A stretch of DNA of 64,000 bases, taken from positions 311,928 to 375,927 of the forward strand of contig DEOB01000008.1 in the NCBI GenBank assembly GCA_002359895.1, given 5' to 3'. The position numbers and the translations under genes are program-made. This DNA is from Stenotrophomonas sp. UBA2629 (lineage in GTDB: Bacteria > Pseudomonadota > Gammaproteobacteria > Xanthomonadales > Xanthomonadaceae). Below are positions 45,368 through 54,519 of the stretch, piece after piece. The first letter of the stretch is position 1. Each line of letters starts with the position of its first letter. The notes beneath the pieces were generated by a model. It was given only the letters and a program-made list of their open reading frames with translations, was not told where the DNA came from and did no database searches.

Positions 45368-45855
45368 GCTGTTTTCTCCTCGGTAAACGGGTCGACCTGC
45401 AGGATGCTCACCGGCACGTTGTCCGGGTCGTAAACGATCATTTCGCGATAGATGCCGGCCGGTGAACGCGTGCTGGCAACCTGCTTTGGATAACTCAATG
45501 GCGGCGTAAGGAAGCGGCAGCCGGCCGCAATCAGCGCGCCGTGCAGCCCATCAAACGTGGTGGTTGAAAGCACCAGCGCGCTTTGTCCGTGTGCGGGTTT
45601 TCCCACCGGGACTTCGATGGCTTCCATGGCGACGTCGCTGATCTCGAACAGCCCCAGGATCACCGGCGCATCTGCTGCTGCAGCCAGCAATACGATGCGC
45701 ATCGTGCATGGTGGCAACTGCAGCAGGCCACCGGCCATGGCGCCGTGCAGCGTCTTTTCTTCAACCACCATCAGGCCCAGCGTGTCGCGATAGAAGTGCA
45801 GCGACGCCTCCAGGTTGCGGCAGAACAGGGTGAAGCGTTCGAACTGGAGATTCAT
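45364..45855 (-). CDS. VOC-superfamily (glyoxalase-like) single-module protein
   Basis: 163 residues with one paired VOC unit: FERFTLFCRNLEASLHFYRDTLGLMVVEE, then SALVLSTTTFDGLHGALIAAGCRFL and REMIVYDPDNVPVSILQ. ATG 45855 is the start with the family N-terminus. It overlaps the hypothetical gene downstream. Metal-dependent isomerase, lyase or dioxygenase chemistry is known for the fold; not assigned here. Confidence 0.75.
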   Translation of the reverse strand: MNLQFERFTLFCRNLEASLHFYRDTLGLMVVEEKTLHGAMAGGLLQLPPCTMRIVLLAAAADAPVILGLFEISDVAMEAIEVPVGKPAHGQSALVLSTTTFDGLHGALIAAGCRFLTPPLSYPKQVASTRSPAGIYREMIVYDPDNVPVSILQVDPFTEEKTA

Positions 45856-45900
45856 GTCACTCCCTTTGCGGCGGCGCGGGTACTGCGTTGCGATCACGGA

Positions 45901-46341
45901 TCAGGGCGTGGCGAGGTAGTCGATCAGCGCCTTGCGTTTTGCCGGGTCCGGCACCGCGATGACCATGCGTGTGCCGGGCACCCTGCGCGTGGGTGCAGCC
46001 AGATAGGTGTCGAGCGTTTCCGCGTCCCAAACGATGCCGCTGGCTTTCAATGCCGGTGAGTAGTCAAACCCTGGGCTACTGCCCGCTTTGCGGCCCAGCA
46101 CGCCCTGCAGGTTCGGCCCCATGCGTTGCGGCGCGCCGGCCTGGCGGCTGTGGCAGGCGCTGCACATGGCAAATGCCTGCTCCCCATTGAGGGGTGCAGG
46201 CGCTGCGGCCGGCTCGGGAACGGAAGGCATGGCGGCGGCATCGGCCACCGCCGGGGCAGTGGCAACAGGGGTGGGGGCGGTCTCTTGCCCGCCACAGGCA
46301 GCCAGGAGCAGTGCGGCTCCCGCGATCAACAGATGGCGCAT
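45901..46341 (-). CDS. Class I cytochrome c, lipoprotein
   Basis: 146 residues. A lipobox signal (MRHLLIAGAALLLAACGG, Cys16) is followed by an Ala/Pro-rich linker, haem-binding CSACH near residue 60 and the axial Met in GTRMVIAVPDP. RMGPNLQGVLGRKAGSSPGFDYS is typical of cytochrome c2/c552. It may accept electrons from the PCMH-type flavoprotein. A near-twin is encoded at 47429-47821. Confidence 0.9.
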   Translation of the reverse strand: MRHLLIAGAALLLAACGGQETAPTPVATAPAVADAAAMPSVPEPAAAPAPLNGEQAFAMCSACHSRQAGAPQRMGPNLQGVLGRKAGSSPGFDYSPALKASGIVWDAETLDTYLAAPTRRVPGTRMVIAVPDPAKRKALIDYLATP

Positions 46342-46400
46342 GTTCGTATCCTTGCAGGCGAATCAGAAGTGCGGAATCACACCCGACAACGGGATGTTCA

Positions 46401-46414
46401 TTTGTCCGGACAAA
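46401..46414. promoter_or_regulatory. TGTCCGGACA palindrome 4
   Basis: Perfect 14-bp TTTGTCCGGACAAA, 60 nt upstream of the cytochrome gene and in the divergent region before the SDR gene. Confidence 0.7.
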
Positions 46415-46640
46415 TAAGTATCAGAATGCCGTCGCGAATAAAAGCTGCAAGGTTCCATCCTGTGCAGTCGGCCGGCTTCGGTTGCGCTGGCGAGCGCGCC
46501 GCGTCGGTGGCCGATTCGGCATTTCACCCGGGATTTCCAGCAGGGCCGTTACCGTGTCCCGGCCACCTGCTGCAGCCGCGGACAGGTGCGCACGCGATTG
46601 ATTGCTGAATGCACACGCCCAGAACAGGAGTACGCCGGAC

Positions 46641-47414
46641 ATGAATCTGCCGTCGCAGTTTGATCTCAATGGCAAGGTGGCCATCGTTACCGGGGGCGGC
46701 AACGGCATTGGTCGGGCCAGTGCCTTGATGCTGGCCGCTTACGGTGCGGCGGTGGTGATCGCAGACCTGAAACTGGCCGCTGCCGAAAAAGTCGCCAGTG
46801 AGATCGCCACCCATGGCGGTAGCGCATTGGCGATGGAGTGCAATGTGCTGCGCGATGAAGACCTGGTGCGGTTGGTGGAGCGCGCGGTTGCCGAGCTGGG
46901 GGGTATCCACATTCTGGTCAACAACGCCGGCGGTGGCGGCGCTGGGCGTGAGAGCCCCTTCGAAATAACGCTGGAGCAGTTCGAGCGGCCGTTCCGGATC
47001 AACGTGTTCAGCGCCTGGCGCTTGGCGCAGCTATGCGCGCCGCACATGAAGAAGGCCGGTTATGGCTCGATCATCAACATGTCCTCGATGAGCTCCATCA
47101 ACAAGAGTCCGGCGATCAGTGCCTATGCCGCCTCCAAGGCTGCGATCAATCACATGACGGCCAATCTCGCGCACGACTACGGCCCGGAGATACGCGTCAA
47201 TGCGGTGGGGCCGGGCGCGGTGCGCACCGATGCATTGGCGACGGTACTGACGCCGGAGATCGAGGCGCGGATGCTGTCGCATACGCCGATCAAACGGCTG
47301 GGCGAGCCGGACGATATTGCAGGCGCGGTGCTGTATTTCGCCGCTCCTGTTTCCCGTTGGGTGAGTGGCCAGACGCTGTTCGTCAATGGCGGCGGCGTGC
47401 AGACGTTGGACTGA
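46641..47414 (+). CDS. Short-chain dehydrogenase/reductase
   Basis: 257 residues of classical SDR type: TGGGNGIGRASAL cofactor loop, NNAGGG, catalytic Ser in INMSSMSSINKS, YAASK active site, and VSGQTLFVNGGG at the C-terminus. ATG 46641 follows AGGAG. It oxidises a secondary alcohol or reduces a ketone of the pathway. Convergent with the second cytochrome gene. Confidence 0.92.
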   Translation: MNLPSQFDLNGKVAIVTGGGNGIGRASALMLAAYGAAVVIADLKLAAAEKVASEIATHGGSALAMECNVLRDEDLVRLVERAVAELGGIHILVNNAGGGGAGRESPFEITLEQFERPFRINVFSAWRLAQLCAPHMKKAGYGSIINMSSMSSINKSPAISAYAASKAAINHMTANLAHDYGPEIRVNAVGPGAVRTDALATVLTPEIEARMLSHTPIKRLGEPDDIAGAVLYFAAPVSRWVSGQTLFVNGGGVQTLD

Positions 47415-47428
47415 ACTGCGCGCTGCGA

Positions 47429-47821
47429 TCAGGGCAGGGTGGACAGGTATTCGATCACCGCTTGGCGTCGCGCCGGATCGGCCGTGGCGTTGACCATCTT
47501 GGCGCCTGGCACTTGTCTGGTTGGCGATTTGAGGAAGGCATCCAGCGTCTGCGCATCCCAGGTGATGCCGCTGGCCTTCATCGCATCGGAGTAGTGATAG
47601 CCCGGCGCGGTGCCGGCTTTGCGGCCGATGACCCCATGCAGATTGGGGCCAACGCGGTGGCCGAGATCCGGGCGGGTGTCATGGCAACCGGCGCAGATGG
47701 CGAAGGCGCGTTCCAGCTCGCGTTGATGCGGATCAGCGCTTGCGCTGTGGTTGAAGGCATCGCGCTGGCCGCAGGCGCTGAGCACCAGGCAGACAACAGC
47801 GATTAGTGGCAGACGCGGCAT
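47429..47821 (-). CDS. Class I cytochrome c, lipoprotein (second copy)
   Basis: 130 residues with a lipobox (LVLSACGQ), haem site CAGCH and axial Met in AKMVNATADPARR. Its HRVGPNLHGVIGRKAGTAPGYHYSDAMKASGITWDAQTLDAFL segment is closely similar to the cytochrome at 45901-46341, so the pair arose by duplication around the SDR gene. Probably periplasmic electron carrier for the catabolic oxidase. Confidence 0.9.
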   Translation of the reverse strand: MPRLPLIAVVCLVLSACGQRDAFNHSASADPHQRELERAFAICAGCHDTRPDLGHRVGPNLHGVIGRKAGTAPGYHYSDAMKASGITWDAQTLDAFLKSPTRQVPGAKMVNATADPARRQAVIEYLSTLP

Positions 47822-47991
47822 TGCGTTCTCATTGCGGTGGGGCCGTGGTTGAACGGCGCAGGCAATGATGGCCGGTGCTGGGATGGGAAAGCAAAGGTTG
47901 CTGAGCTTGGAGACCGGCTGGGGCGGGTGGAGAAACATGAAACAAAGCCATCAGCAAAATGCCGGGTGATCCAGCAGCATCAATAAATCAT

Positions 47992-48017
47992 CCCCTCTCC
48001 CGTTTGCGGGAGAGGGG
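47992..48017. repeat. REP-like palindrome
   Basis: CCCCTCTCCCG-TTTG-CGGGAGAGGGG, followed by a GGCGGAGGGC segment. The same palindrome recurs at 59540-59565. A common intergenic repeat style in Xanthomonadaceae; it may also terminate the minus-strand lyase transcript. Confidence 0.7.
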
Positions 48018-48079
48018 TAGGGCGGAGGGCCGCTCTCAGGCGTCTTCGTTCAAGCCTGTGGTTTCAAGCTTGATCGCCC

Positions 48080-48964
48080 TCACTTCTTCGCAGCAAACGT
48101 CTTGTCCAGACTCTGCTCGAAGGTGTGATAGCCGATCCGCTCATACAGCTCCTCGCGGGTCTGCATGGTTTCCACCACATTGCGCTGATGGCCATCGCGG
48201 CGGATGGCGGTGTACACGTTCTCTGCGGCCTTGTTCATCGCGCGGAACGCCGACAGCGGATAGATGCACATTGCCACGCCTACCGAACCCAGCTCCTCGG
48301 TCGAGAACAACGGCGTCTGCCCGAACTCGGTGAGGTTGGCCAGCACCGGCACCTTCACCGCATCCACAAAGCGCTTGTACGTCTCAAGGTCATACGAGGC
48401 TTCGGCAAAAATGCCGTCGGCGCCGGCTTCCACACAGGCCAGCGAACGCTCGATGGCGGCATCCACGCCTTCCATCTGGATGGCGTCGGTACGCGCGATC
48501 AGGAAAAAATCCGGGTCGGTTTTTGCATCGGCGGCCGCTTTGACACGGTCCACCATTTCACCCAGCGACACGATTTCCTTGTTGGGGCGGTGCCCGCAAC
48601 GCTTGGCGCCCACCTGGTCTTCGATGTGGCACGCCGCCGCGCCAGCCTTGATCAACGACTTCACCGTGCGCGCGATGTTGAACGCGCTGGGGCCAAAGCC
48701 GGTGTCGATATCCGACAACAGCGGCAGGTCGCACACATCGGTGATGCGGCGGATGTCGGTGAGCACGTCGTCCATGGTGTTGATGCCCAGGTCCGGCAGG
48801 CCCAGCGAGCCGGCGGCGACGCCGCCACCGGACAGGTAGACCGCACGGAAGCCCGCACGCTTGGCCAGCAACGCGTGGTTGGCGTTGATGGCGCCGGGGA
48901 TCTGCAGCGGGCGTTCTTCCTGCAACGCCGCGCGGAAGCGGGCGCCTGGACTGACAATGCTCAT
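48080..48964 (-). CDS. prpB: Isocitrate-lyase/PEP-mutase family C-C lyase (PrpB-like)
   Basis: 294 residues. The metal-binding SDIDTGFG, the catalytic-loop VGAKRCGHRPNKEIV (KRCGH) and FAEASYDLETYKRF are all PrpB/methylisocitrate-lyase marks. The enzyme splits methylisocitrate to pyruvate and succinate; close relatives split 2,3-dimethylmalate to propionate and pyruvate. No prpC or prpD is nearby, so a lyase for a branched 2-hydroxy-diacid made by the LeuCD-like hydratase is a real alternative. ATG 48964 chosen from the family N-terminus. Confidence 0.88.
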   Translation of the reverse strand: MSIVSPGARFRAALQEERPLQIPGAINANHALLAKRAGFRAVYLSGGGVAAGSLGLPDLGINTMDDVLTDIRRITDVCDLPLLSDIDTGFGPSAFNIARTVKSLIKAGAAACHIEDQVGAKRCGHRPNKEIVSLGEMVDRVKAAADAKTDPDFFLIARTDAIQMEGVDAAIERSLACVEAGADGIFAEASYDLETYKRFVDAVKVPVLANLTEFGQTPLFSTEELGSVGVAMCIYPLSAFRAMNKAAENVYTAIRRDGHQRNVVETMQTREELYERIGYHTFEQSLDKTFAAKK

Positions 48965-48992
48965 CGAAACTCCTGTGGGTTGAAGGCGATGC

Positions 48993-50672
48993 TTACATCG
49001 CCGGGTAGTTCGGTCCGCCGCCACCTTGTGGGGTCACCCACACGATGTTCTGGGTCGGGTCCTTGATGTCGCAGGTTTTGCAGTGCACGCAGTTCTGCGC
49101 GTTGATCTGCAGGCGCGTGTCGCCGCCTTCGCCGACAAACTCGTACACGCCCGCCGGGCAGTAACGCGCTTCGGGGCCGGCATAGGTGGCCAGGTTGATG
49201 TTCACCGGCACGCTGGCGTCCTTCAGCGTGAGATGACTCGGCTGGTCTTCTTCGTGATTGGTCGAAGAAAGAAACACCGAGCTCAGGCGGTCGAAGGTGA
49301 GCACGTTGTCCGGTTTGGGGTACACGATCTTCGGCTGCGTGGCGGCCGGTTCCAGACACTCATGGTCGGCCTTGGTGCGGTGCAGGGTCCACGGTGCGGT
49401 GCGGAAGCCCAGCATCGGCAATACCAGCTGCTCGATACCGGTCATCAACGTGGCCACGCTGCGGCCCTTCTTGAACCACTGTTTGAAATTCTTGGCCTGC
49501 ATCAGCTCGGTCTTCAGCCAGCTGTTTTCGAAGGCTTCCGGATACGCGCTCAGTTCATCGCGCGAACGGCCGGCCTGCAGCGCGTCGAATGCGGCCTCGG
49601 CGGCGAGCATGCCGGTCTTGATCGCGGCGTGGCTGCCCTTGATGCGGCTGACGTTGAGATAGCCGGCTTCGCAGCCCACCAGCGCGCCACCCGGGAACAC
49701 GGTCTTGGGCAGCGACAGAATGCCGCCGGCGGTAATGGCGCGCGCGCCGTAGGCAATGCGCTTGCCGCCTTCCAGATGCTTGCGGATGGCCGGGTGCGTC
49801 TTGAAACGCTGGAACTCCTCGAACGGGCTCAGCCACGGATTCTTGTAGTCCAGGCCCACCACATAGCCCACCGACACCTTGCCGCCTTCGGCGTGGTACA
49901 GGAACGCACCGCCGTAGGTGTCGTTGTCCAGCGGCCAGCCGGCGGCGTGCACCACCAGGCCCGGCTCGTGCTTGGCCGGGTCGATCTGCCACAGCTCCTT
50001 GATGCCGATGCCGTAAGCCTGCGGATCTTTGCCGGCATCCAACTGGAACCTGCTGATCAGCTGGCGGCCAAGGTGGCCGCGCGAACCTTCGGCAAACACG
50101 GTGTACTTGGCGTGCAGCTCCATGCCGCGCTCGTAGTTGGGGCCATGCGAACCATCCTTGCGGATGCCCATGTCGCCGGTGGCCACACCCATCACCGCGC
50201 CGTTGTCGTCGTACAGCACTTCGGCCGCCGCAAAGCCGGGGAAGATGGACACTTCAAGCGCTTCGGCCTGCTGCGCCAGCCAGCGGCTCACTTCGCCCAG
50301 CGAGACGATGTAGCTGCCTTCGTTGTGGAAGCACTTGGGCAGCAGCGCGTTGGGCGTGGCCCGGGCGCCGGTTTCATTGAGGAACAGGAATTCGTCGCGG
50401 GTGACAGCCTGCTTCAGCGGCGCGCCACGTTCGGCCCAATCGGGGAACAGCTCGGTGAGCGCGCGCGGGTCCATCACCGCACCGGAGAGGATGTGTGCGC
50501 CGGGCTCGGAACCCTTTTCCAGCACGCAGACCGTCAGTTCCTGGCCCTTTCCCACGGCCAGCTGGCGCAGGCGGATGGCGGTGGCCAGGCCGGCAGGGCC
50601 GGCGCCAACGATGACGACGTCGAACTCCATCGCTTCGCGCGGCGGCAGTGCGGAGGTGGCTTCAGTGTTCAT
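48993..50672 (-). CDS. Electron transfer flavoprotein-ubiquinone oxidoreductase
   Basis: 559 residues. The FAD motif VIVGAGPAGLATAIRL is at the N-terminus, the quinone-binding middle region contains KGSHAAIKTGMLAAEAAF, and the C-terminal [4Fe-4S] cluster uses YCPAGVYEF plus NCVHCKTCDIKDP. It takes electrons from acyl-CoA dehydrogenases through ETF to quinone. A copy inside this cluster fits the acyl-CoA dehydrogenase at 58278. ETF alpha and beta genes are not in the window. Confidence 0.95.
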   Translation of the reverse strand: MNTEATSALPPREAMEFDVVIVGAGPAGLATAIRLRQLAVGKGQELTVCVLEKGSEPGAHILSGAVMDPRALTELFPDWAERGAPLKQAVTRDEFLFLNETGARATPNALLPKCFHNEGSYIVSLGEVSRWLAQQAEALEVSIFPGFAAAEVLYDDNGAVMGVATGDMGIRKDGSHGPNYERGMELHAKYTVFAEGSRGHLGRQLISRFQLDAGKDPQAYGIGIKELWQIDPAKHEPGLVVHAAGWPLDNDTYGGAFLYHAEGGKVSVGYVVGLDYKNPWLSPFEEFQRFKTHPAIRKHLEGGKRIAYGARAITAGGILSLPKTVFPGGALVGCEAGYLNVSRIKGSHAAIKTGMLAAEAAFDALQAGRSRDELSAYPEAFENSWLKTELMQAKNFKQWFKKGRSVATLMTGIEQLVLPMLGFRTAPWTLHRTKADHECLEPAATQPKIVYPKPDNVLTFDRLSSVFLSSTNHEEDQPSHLTLKDASVPVNINLATYAGPEARYCPAGVYEFVGEGGDTRLQINAQNCVHCKTCDIKDPTQNIVWVTPQGGGGPNYPAM

Positions 50673-50735
50673 GCAAGGGCTCTTGGGTAAAGGCCGGCGC
50701 GGTGTGGGCGACGACGGTTGCCTGGAACCGCCGCC

Positions 50736-51656
50736 TCAACGTGAGGCGGCGATGATCTCCGAAGGTGCAGCGTTCCAGATCAGCCCTGCGTGGTCGGCCA
50801 GATGGGCGAACACGCGTTCCAGGTGCTTGATGCGGTGCGGCTGGCCCATCACCCACGGGTGGATGTTGAGCGCGAGCAGGCGGCCCTGTCCGGTGTGCTG
50901 CGCTTCCTCAAGCAGGAATTGGCAGGCATCCACCATCTGGTCCGCATACTCGGCCTCGGCATGCAGATTTTCGCCGACCACGAAGCGATCTTCCAATTCC
51001 AGTGACAACGGCAGTGCGGTCATCGGGCCATGCGCGGTCTGGAACGGGTAGGGCAACTCGTCGTTGACCCAGTCGCCAAACCACGCCACACCAGCACGTT
51101 TGAGCAGTTCGGGGGTGTTTTCCGACTGCGAGCGGGCCGGTGACAACCAGCCCTGAATCGGGCCATCGGCATAGGGGGCCAAGGCCTGCAAAGTGCGCTG
51201 GATGTACGCGGCCTCGCGCTCGGCCGGCAAGCCACCGTAGTGCACGCTGTCCATGTTCCAACCGTGCGCCACCAGTTCGGCGCTGCGCGCCTTGAGCCGG
51301 CGCAGCAATGCCGGGTAGCGCTCGGCCAGTTCGCCGTTGACGGCGGTGCTGGCACGCAATCCATACGTTTCAAGCGCATCCAGTACGCGGAACACGCCAA
51401 CCCGGTTGCCGTAATCGCGCAGCGTGTAATGGCGCAGGTCCGGATACGGCATCACCATCGCGCCGTGCGGCTTGAAGCCTTCACCTGCCGGGTTGAGTGG
51501 AAAGTGCTCAAGGCTCAGGTTGATCCACACGGCCAGCGGCTTGTCGCCGGGCCAGCGCACCGGTGCGCGCTCGGCCAGCATCGACCATGCATAGCGGTCG
51601 TGGTCCATGCCGTGGCGCAGCTGCGGGTACTGCAGGAAGCTGGGATCCAGGCTCAT
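50736..51656 (-). CDS. Polysaccharide-deacetylase-fold hydrolase (allantoinase/imidase-like) 1
   Basis: 306 residues, NodB-like barrel. It has AVWINLSLEHFPL, TLRDYGNRVGVFRVLDALE (the RDYGNRVG box of PuuE-type allantoinases and related cyclic-imide hydrolases), ELVAHGWNMDSVHYGG and LLALNIHPWVMGQPHR. The usual sugar-deacetylase D-x-D signature is not seen, so C-N ring hydrolysis is more likely than deacetylation. It overlaps the next deacetylase-like gene by 4 nt. Confidence 0.82.
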   Translation of the reverse strand: MSLDPSFLQYPQLRHGMDHDRYAWSMLAERAPVRWPGDKPLAVWINLSLEHFPLNPAGEGFKPHGAMVMPYPDLRHYTLRDYGNRVGVFRVLDALETYGLRASTAVNGELAERYPALLRRLKARSAELVAHGWNMDSVHYGGLPAEREAAYIQRTLQALAPYADGPIQGWLSPARSQSENTPELLKRAGVAWFGDWVNDELPYPFQTAHGPMTALPLSLELEDRFVVGENLHAEAEYADQMVDACQFLLEEAQHTGQGRLLALNIHPWVMGQPHRIKHLERVFAHLADHAGLIWNAAPSEIIAASR

Positions 51657-52588
51657 GCGGCGTCCTCGGCATTGATGGCGGCCATCGAGGCCAGTGCGGC
51701 GTCGTAATGGTTGTCCAGATAGTGCTGGGCGATTTCGCGGCCGGTGGTTTTCCACACCTTGTCGTGGCTGCAGATGTAATCCATCGCATCCTGGAACGCC
51801 GCCAACCGGTGCGGGTGGCTCACCTGGTACGCATGCAGCGGCACGCACATCACCGTGCCGGAGTTCTCGCCCTCGGCGTACAGCCGGTCAAACGCATCCT
51901 TGATCATCTGCCCATAGCGACGCGGCTCGATCTTGTTGGTGACGTAGACGATGGTGTCGTTGAGCTCCAGCGAATACGGCACCGACACGAAACGCTTGCC
52001 CGAGCGGGTTTTCACCGGCGTGGGCTGGTCGTCGTGGAACAGGTCGCAGGTGTACAGGCCACCGGCTTCGGCAAACAGGTCGATGGTGGCATCGGAATGC
52101 GACAGTGCCGGCGCCAGGTAGCCATCGCAGTGCTGGCCGGTGTGCTCGGCAATCAGCGACATCGAGTGCGCGATCATCTCCCGCTCCTGCGCCTCATCCA
52201 TGCCGTAGGTGTAGCGGGTGTTGTAAATGCCATGGCTGAAGAATTCCCAGTCACGCTCGGCCGCCATCTGGATCACTTCCGGGTGGTGCGTGAGCAGGGC
52301 CGTGGACAACGACACCGAGCCGCGCAGGCCGTACTGGTCCATCACCCGCATCATGCGCTGGTGGCCCACACGGTTGCCGTAATCGCGGGTGGCATAGCCC
52401 TGTACATCCGGCAGCGGGCGCGGCCACGGTTTGCGCTGCGGATTGGCAGGCGGCGCGTATTCGTAGAACTCGATGTTGGGCGCTATCCACAACGCCACGC
52501 GCGCGCCGCCCGGCCATTCAATCTTCGGCCGGCTGTCGTAAGGCCAGTAGTCGAACAGGCCCGGGTCGGCCTTGCTGGGGGTACTCAT
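51653..52588 (-). CDS. Polysaccharide-deacetylase-fold hydrolase (allantoinase/imidase-like) 2
   Basis: 311 residues: VALWIAPNIEFYEY, ATRDYGNRVGHQRMMRVMDQYG, EFFSHGIYNTRYTYGMDEAQEREMI and VCVPLHAYQVSHPHR. Belongs to the same branch as the neighbour. It starts inside the stop of the isochorismatase-like gene (ATGA) and ends on the start of deacetylase 1, so the three proteins are coupled and probably act in sequence or as a complex. ATG 52588 is the only start consistent with this. Confidence 0.85.
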   Translation of the reverse strand: MSTPSKADPGLFDYWPYDSRPKIEWPGGARVALWIAPNIEFYEYAPPANPQRKPWPRPLPDVQGYATRDYGNRVGHQRMMRVMDQYGLRGSVSLSTALLTHHPEVIQMAAERDWEFFSHGIYNTRYTYGMDEAQEREMIAHSMSLIAEHTGQHCDGYLAPALSHSDATIDLFAEAGGLYTCDLFHDDQPTPVKTRSGKRFVSVPYSLELNDTIVYVTNKIEPRRYGQMIKDAFDRLYAEGENSGTVMCVPLHAYQVSHPHRLAAFQDAMDYICSHDKVWKTTGREIAQHYLDNHYDAALASMAAINAEDAA

Positions 52589-53259
52589 GCGCGCAGTGCC
52601 TGCAGTTGCGCGGCCACCTGCGCCACCGATTCCACATCGCCGTACTTGAGCATGATGTCGCTGAGGTTGGCGAAGTGCGGAATCTCGTGTTTGTCGGCCA
52701 CGCATTCCTCCGGGACGATGCTGCGGTAGCCGCGCGACAGGCTGTCGATCACACAGGCGCGGATGCAGCCGGAGGTGGAGCCGCCGGTGATGATCAGCGT
52801 GTCGATTTTGTGGAACGTCAGCAGCGACCAGAGGTGGGTCTCGAAAAACGGGCTGGCCATGCGCTTGTGCATCACGATGTCGCCCGGCTGTACATCCGCG
52901 CGCGGGTCCAACTGCGCGCGCTCGGAGCCGTGCTTGATGTTCTGCAGCGAATCGGGCGTGTTGGTGCGCGTGCCCCAGGTGCCGGCGTCTTCGCCCGATT
53001 CCAGGTACGCCACATAGGTCCACACCACCGGCAGGCCAAGTGCACGCACCTGCGCCGACAGCGCGTTGATGTGCTCGATCTGGCGCGGGTCGGTTTCATA
53101 AGCGGTCTTGAACGCGGCAAGGTCGGTATACGCACGCTGCACGTCAATGTTGACGATGGCCGGGCGCGCGCCAAAACCGAATTTGGCGCGGTTGGGGTTG
53201 GCCTTGACCTGTTCCCAGTACTGTCGGGCGGTGAGGCTGGACGTTTCCATCACGGGCAT
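52585..53259 (-). CDS. Isochorismatase-family cysteine amidohydrolase
   Basis: 224 residues. The triad is visible: Asp in IVNIDVQRAYTD, Lys in VMHKRMASPFF and Cys in TGGSTSGCIRACVIDSLSRGY. Members include N-carbamoylsarcosine amidase, ureidoacrylate and maleamate hydrolases. Coupled to two imidase/allantoinase-like genes, it would remove ammonia from the opened half-amide or carbamoyl product. Confidence 0.9.
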   Translation of the reverse strand: MPVMETSSLTARQYWEQVKANPNRAKFGFGARPAIVNIDVQRAYTDLAAFKTAYETDPRQIEHINALSAQVRALGLPVVWTYVAYLESGEDAGTWGTRTNTPDSLQNIKHGSERAQLDPRADVQPGDIVMHKRMASPFFETHLWSLLTFHKIDTLIITGGSTSGCIRACVIDSLSRGYRSIVPEECVADKHEIPHFANLSDIMLKYGDVESVAQVAAQLQALRA

Positions 53260-53286
53260 GGGGTCTCTCCGTTGCGGTGGGAAGGG

Positions 53287-54519
53287 TCAGTGCTTGGCCA
53301 GGTGCGCGCGTTCATCGCGCACCAGCACGGCGGCCAACAGCGCAAGCACGATCAGCCCGCAGATCAGGCTGAAGGCAAGGTGGTAGCTCTTGGTGATGTC
53401 GAAGATCTTGGCGGTCACCCAGATGCCCAGGCCGGCCGTGGTGGCATCCAGCAGGGTGATGGTGCCGAGGATCTTGCCGGCCGAACTCAGGCCGAACGCG
53501 TTGATCGCCAGCAGCTGGATCATGGTGTACAGCCCGCCCCAGCCCAACCCGAACAGCGCCAGCGAATACCAGATAAGGTCTGCGCGCATCGTCGCCAATA
53601 TCACCGCGCCGGCCGCCATGATGGCCAGGTTGAGCAGGAACACACGCTTGGCCGGCAGCACGTCCGCCAGGAAGCCGAACAGGAACTTGCCCACCATCGC
53701 CAGGCCGAACATCAGCCCCAGGGCGTTGCCGGCGGTGGCCGGTTCAAAACCCAGGTCGCGCATGTGCAGGAACAGATTGGCCGACACCGCCATGATCGAG
53801 AAGAACGTGGTCATCGCCACAAACGCCAGCACCCAGAACGTGCGCGTGCGCATGGCCTGCTTGAAGCCGATATCGGCCAGCGCGAAGGCGGCCGGCTTGC
53901 CGCTGACGGCATCGGCAGCGGCCTTGTCCGCACCCCACGGCTGGATGCCGCCCGGACGCGGGCTGCGCACGAACAGAAACGCGATGACCAGGAACGCCAA
54001 CGGGATGGCGGCTTCCCAGAGGAAGGCCGTGCGCCAGTCCATGCTCTGCATCAGGTGCACGCCCAGCTTGGGGAACACCATGCCGCCCAGGCTGGTGCCC
54101 ACCAGCGCAATACCAATGGCCGTGCCGCGATGGGTGACAAACCATTGCGAGACGAAGATCACCGCCACGTTCAATCCCGCCGCGACCAGCACGGCAGCAA
54201 AGCCCACGTGGATCCAGTACAGGTGGGCCAACGAGTGCACATGCGCATAGGCGAAGTACAGCGCAGCCAACAGCGCGATACCGCCCAGGATCAACTTGCG
54301 CGGGCCCACTTTGTCGATCACCGCACCCATGAACGGCGCCATCCAGCCGGCCAGCACCAGAGTGATCAGGTCGCGCAGCTTGAGTTCGCTGCGGGTCCAG
54401 CCGAATTCCTTGAGCAGCGATTCGTCAAAGGCGGTGAGGCCGGTGACGATCAGGCCGTTGGAGACCAGCAACACCAACATTCCCAGTACCGCCATCAACC
54501 ATGGGTAGTAACGCTTCAT
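53287..54519 (-). CDS. MFS transporter (monocarboxylate/oxalate-formate antiporter type), second copy
   Basis: 410 residues, 12 helices. MKRYYPWLMAVLGMLVLLVSN, LTAFDESLLKEFGWTRSELKLRDLITLVLAG and SQWFVTHRGTAIGIALVGTSLGGM are strikingly like the transporter at 30112-31386 (paralog). It is the first gene of the minus-strand operon with the isochorismatase and deacetylase-fold genes. The 22-bp palindrome at 54611-54632 lies 92 nt upstream. Confidence 0.92.
   Translation of the reverse strand: MKRYYPWLMAVLGMLVLLVSNGLIVTGLTAFDESLLKEFGWTRSELKLRDLITLVLAGWMAPFMGAVIDKVGPRKLILGGIALLAALYFAYAHVHSLAHLYWIHVGFAAVLVAAGLNVAVIFVSQWFVTHRGTAIGIALVGTSLGGMVFPKLGVHLMQSMDWRTAFLWEAAIPLAFLVIAFLFVRSPRPGGIQPWGADKAAADAVSGKPAAFALADIGFKQAMRTRTFWVLAFVAMTTFFSIMAVSANLFLHMRDLGFEPATAGNALGLMFGLAMVGKFLFGFLADVLPAKRVFLLNLAIMAAGAVILATMRADLIWYSLALFGLGWGGLYTMIQLLAINAFGLSSAGKILGTITLLDATTAGLGIWVTAKIFDITKSYHLAFSLICGLIVLALLAAVLVRDERAHLAKH

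Noticed and set aside
49026..50690. Long plus-strand frame opposite ETF-QO, and similarly 52606-54969 over the amidase and MFS genes
   Set aside because: Antisense shadows; compositions rich in His, Arg and Gln without motifs, while the minus strand has clear enzymes.
50736..52588. Chitin or peptidoglycan deacetylases
   Set aside because: No signal peptides, the RDYGNRVG box of the allantoinase/imidase branch is present, and the neighbours are amidases and transporters.
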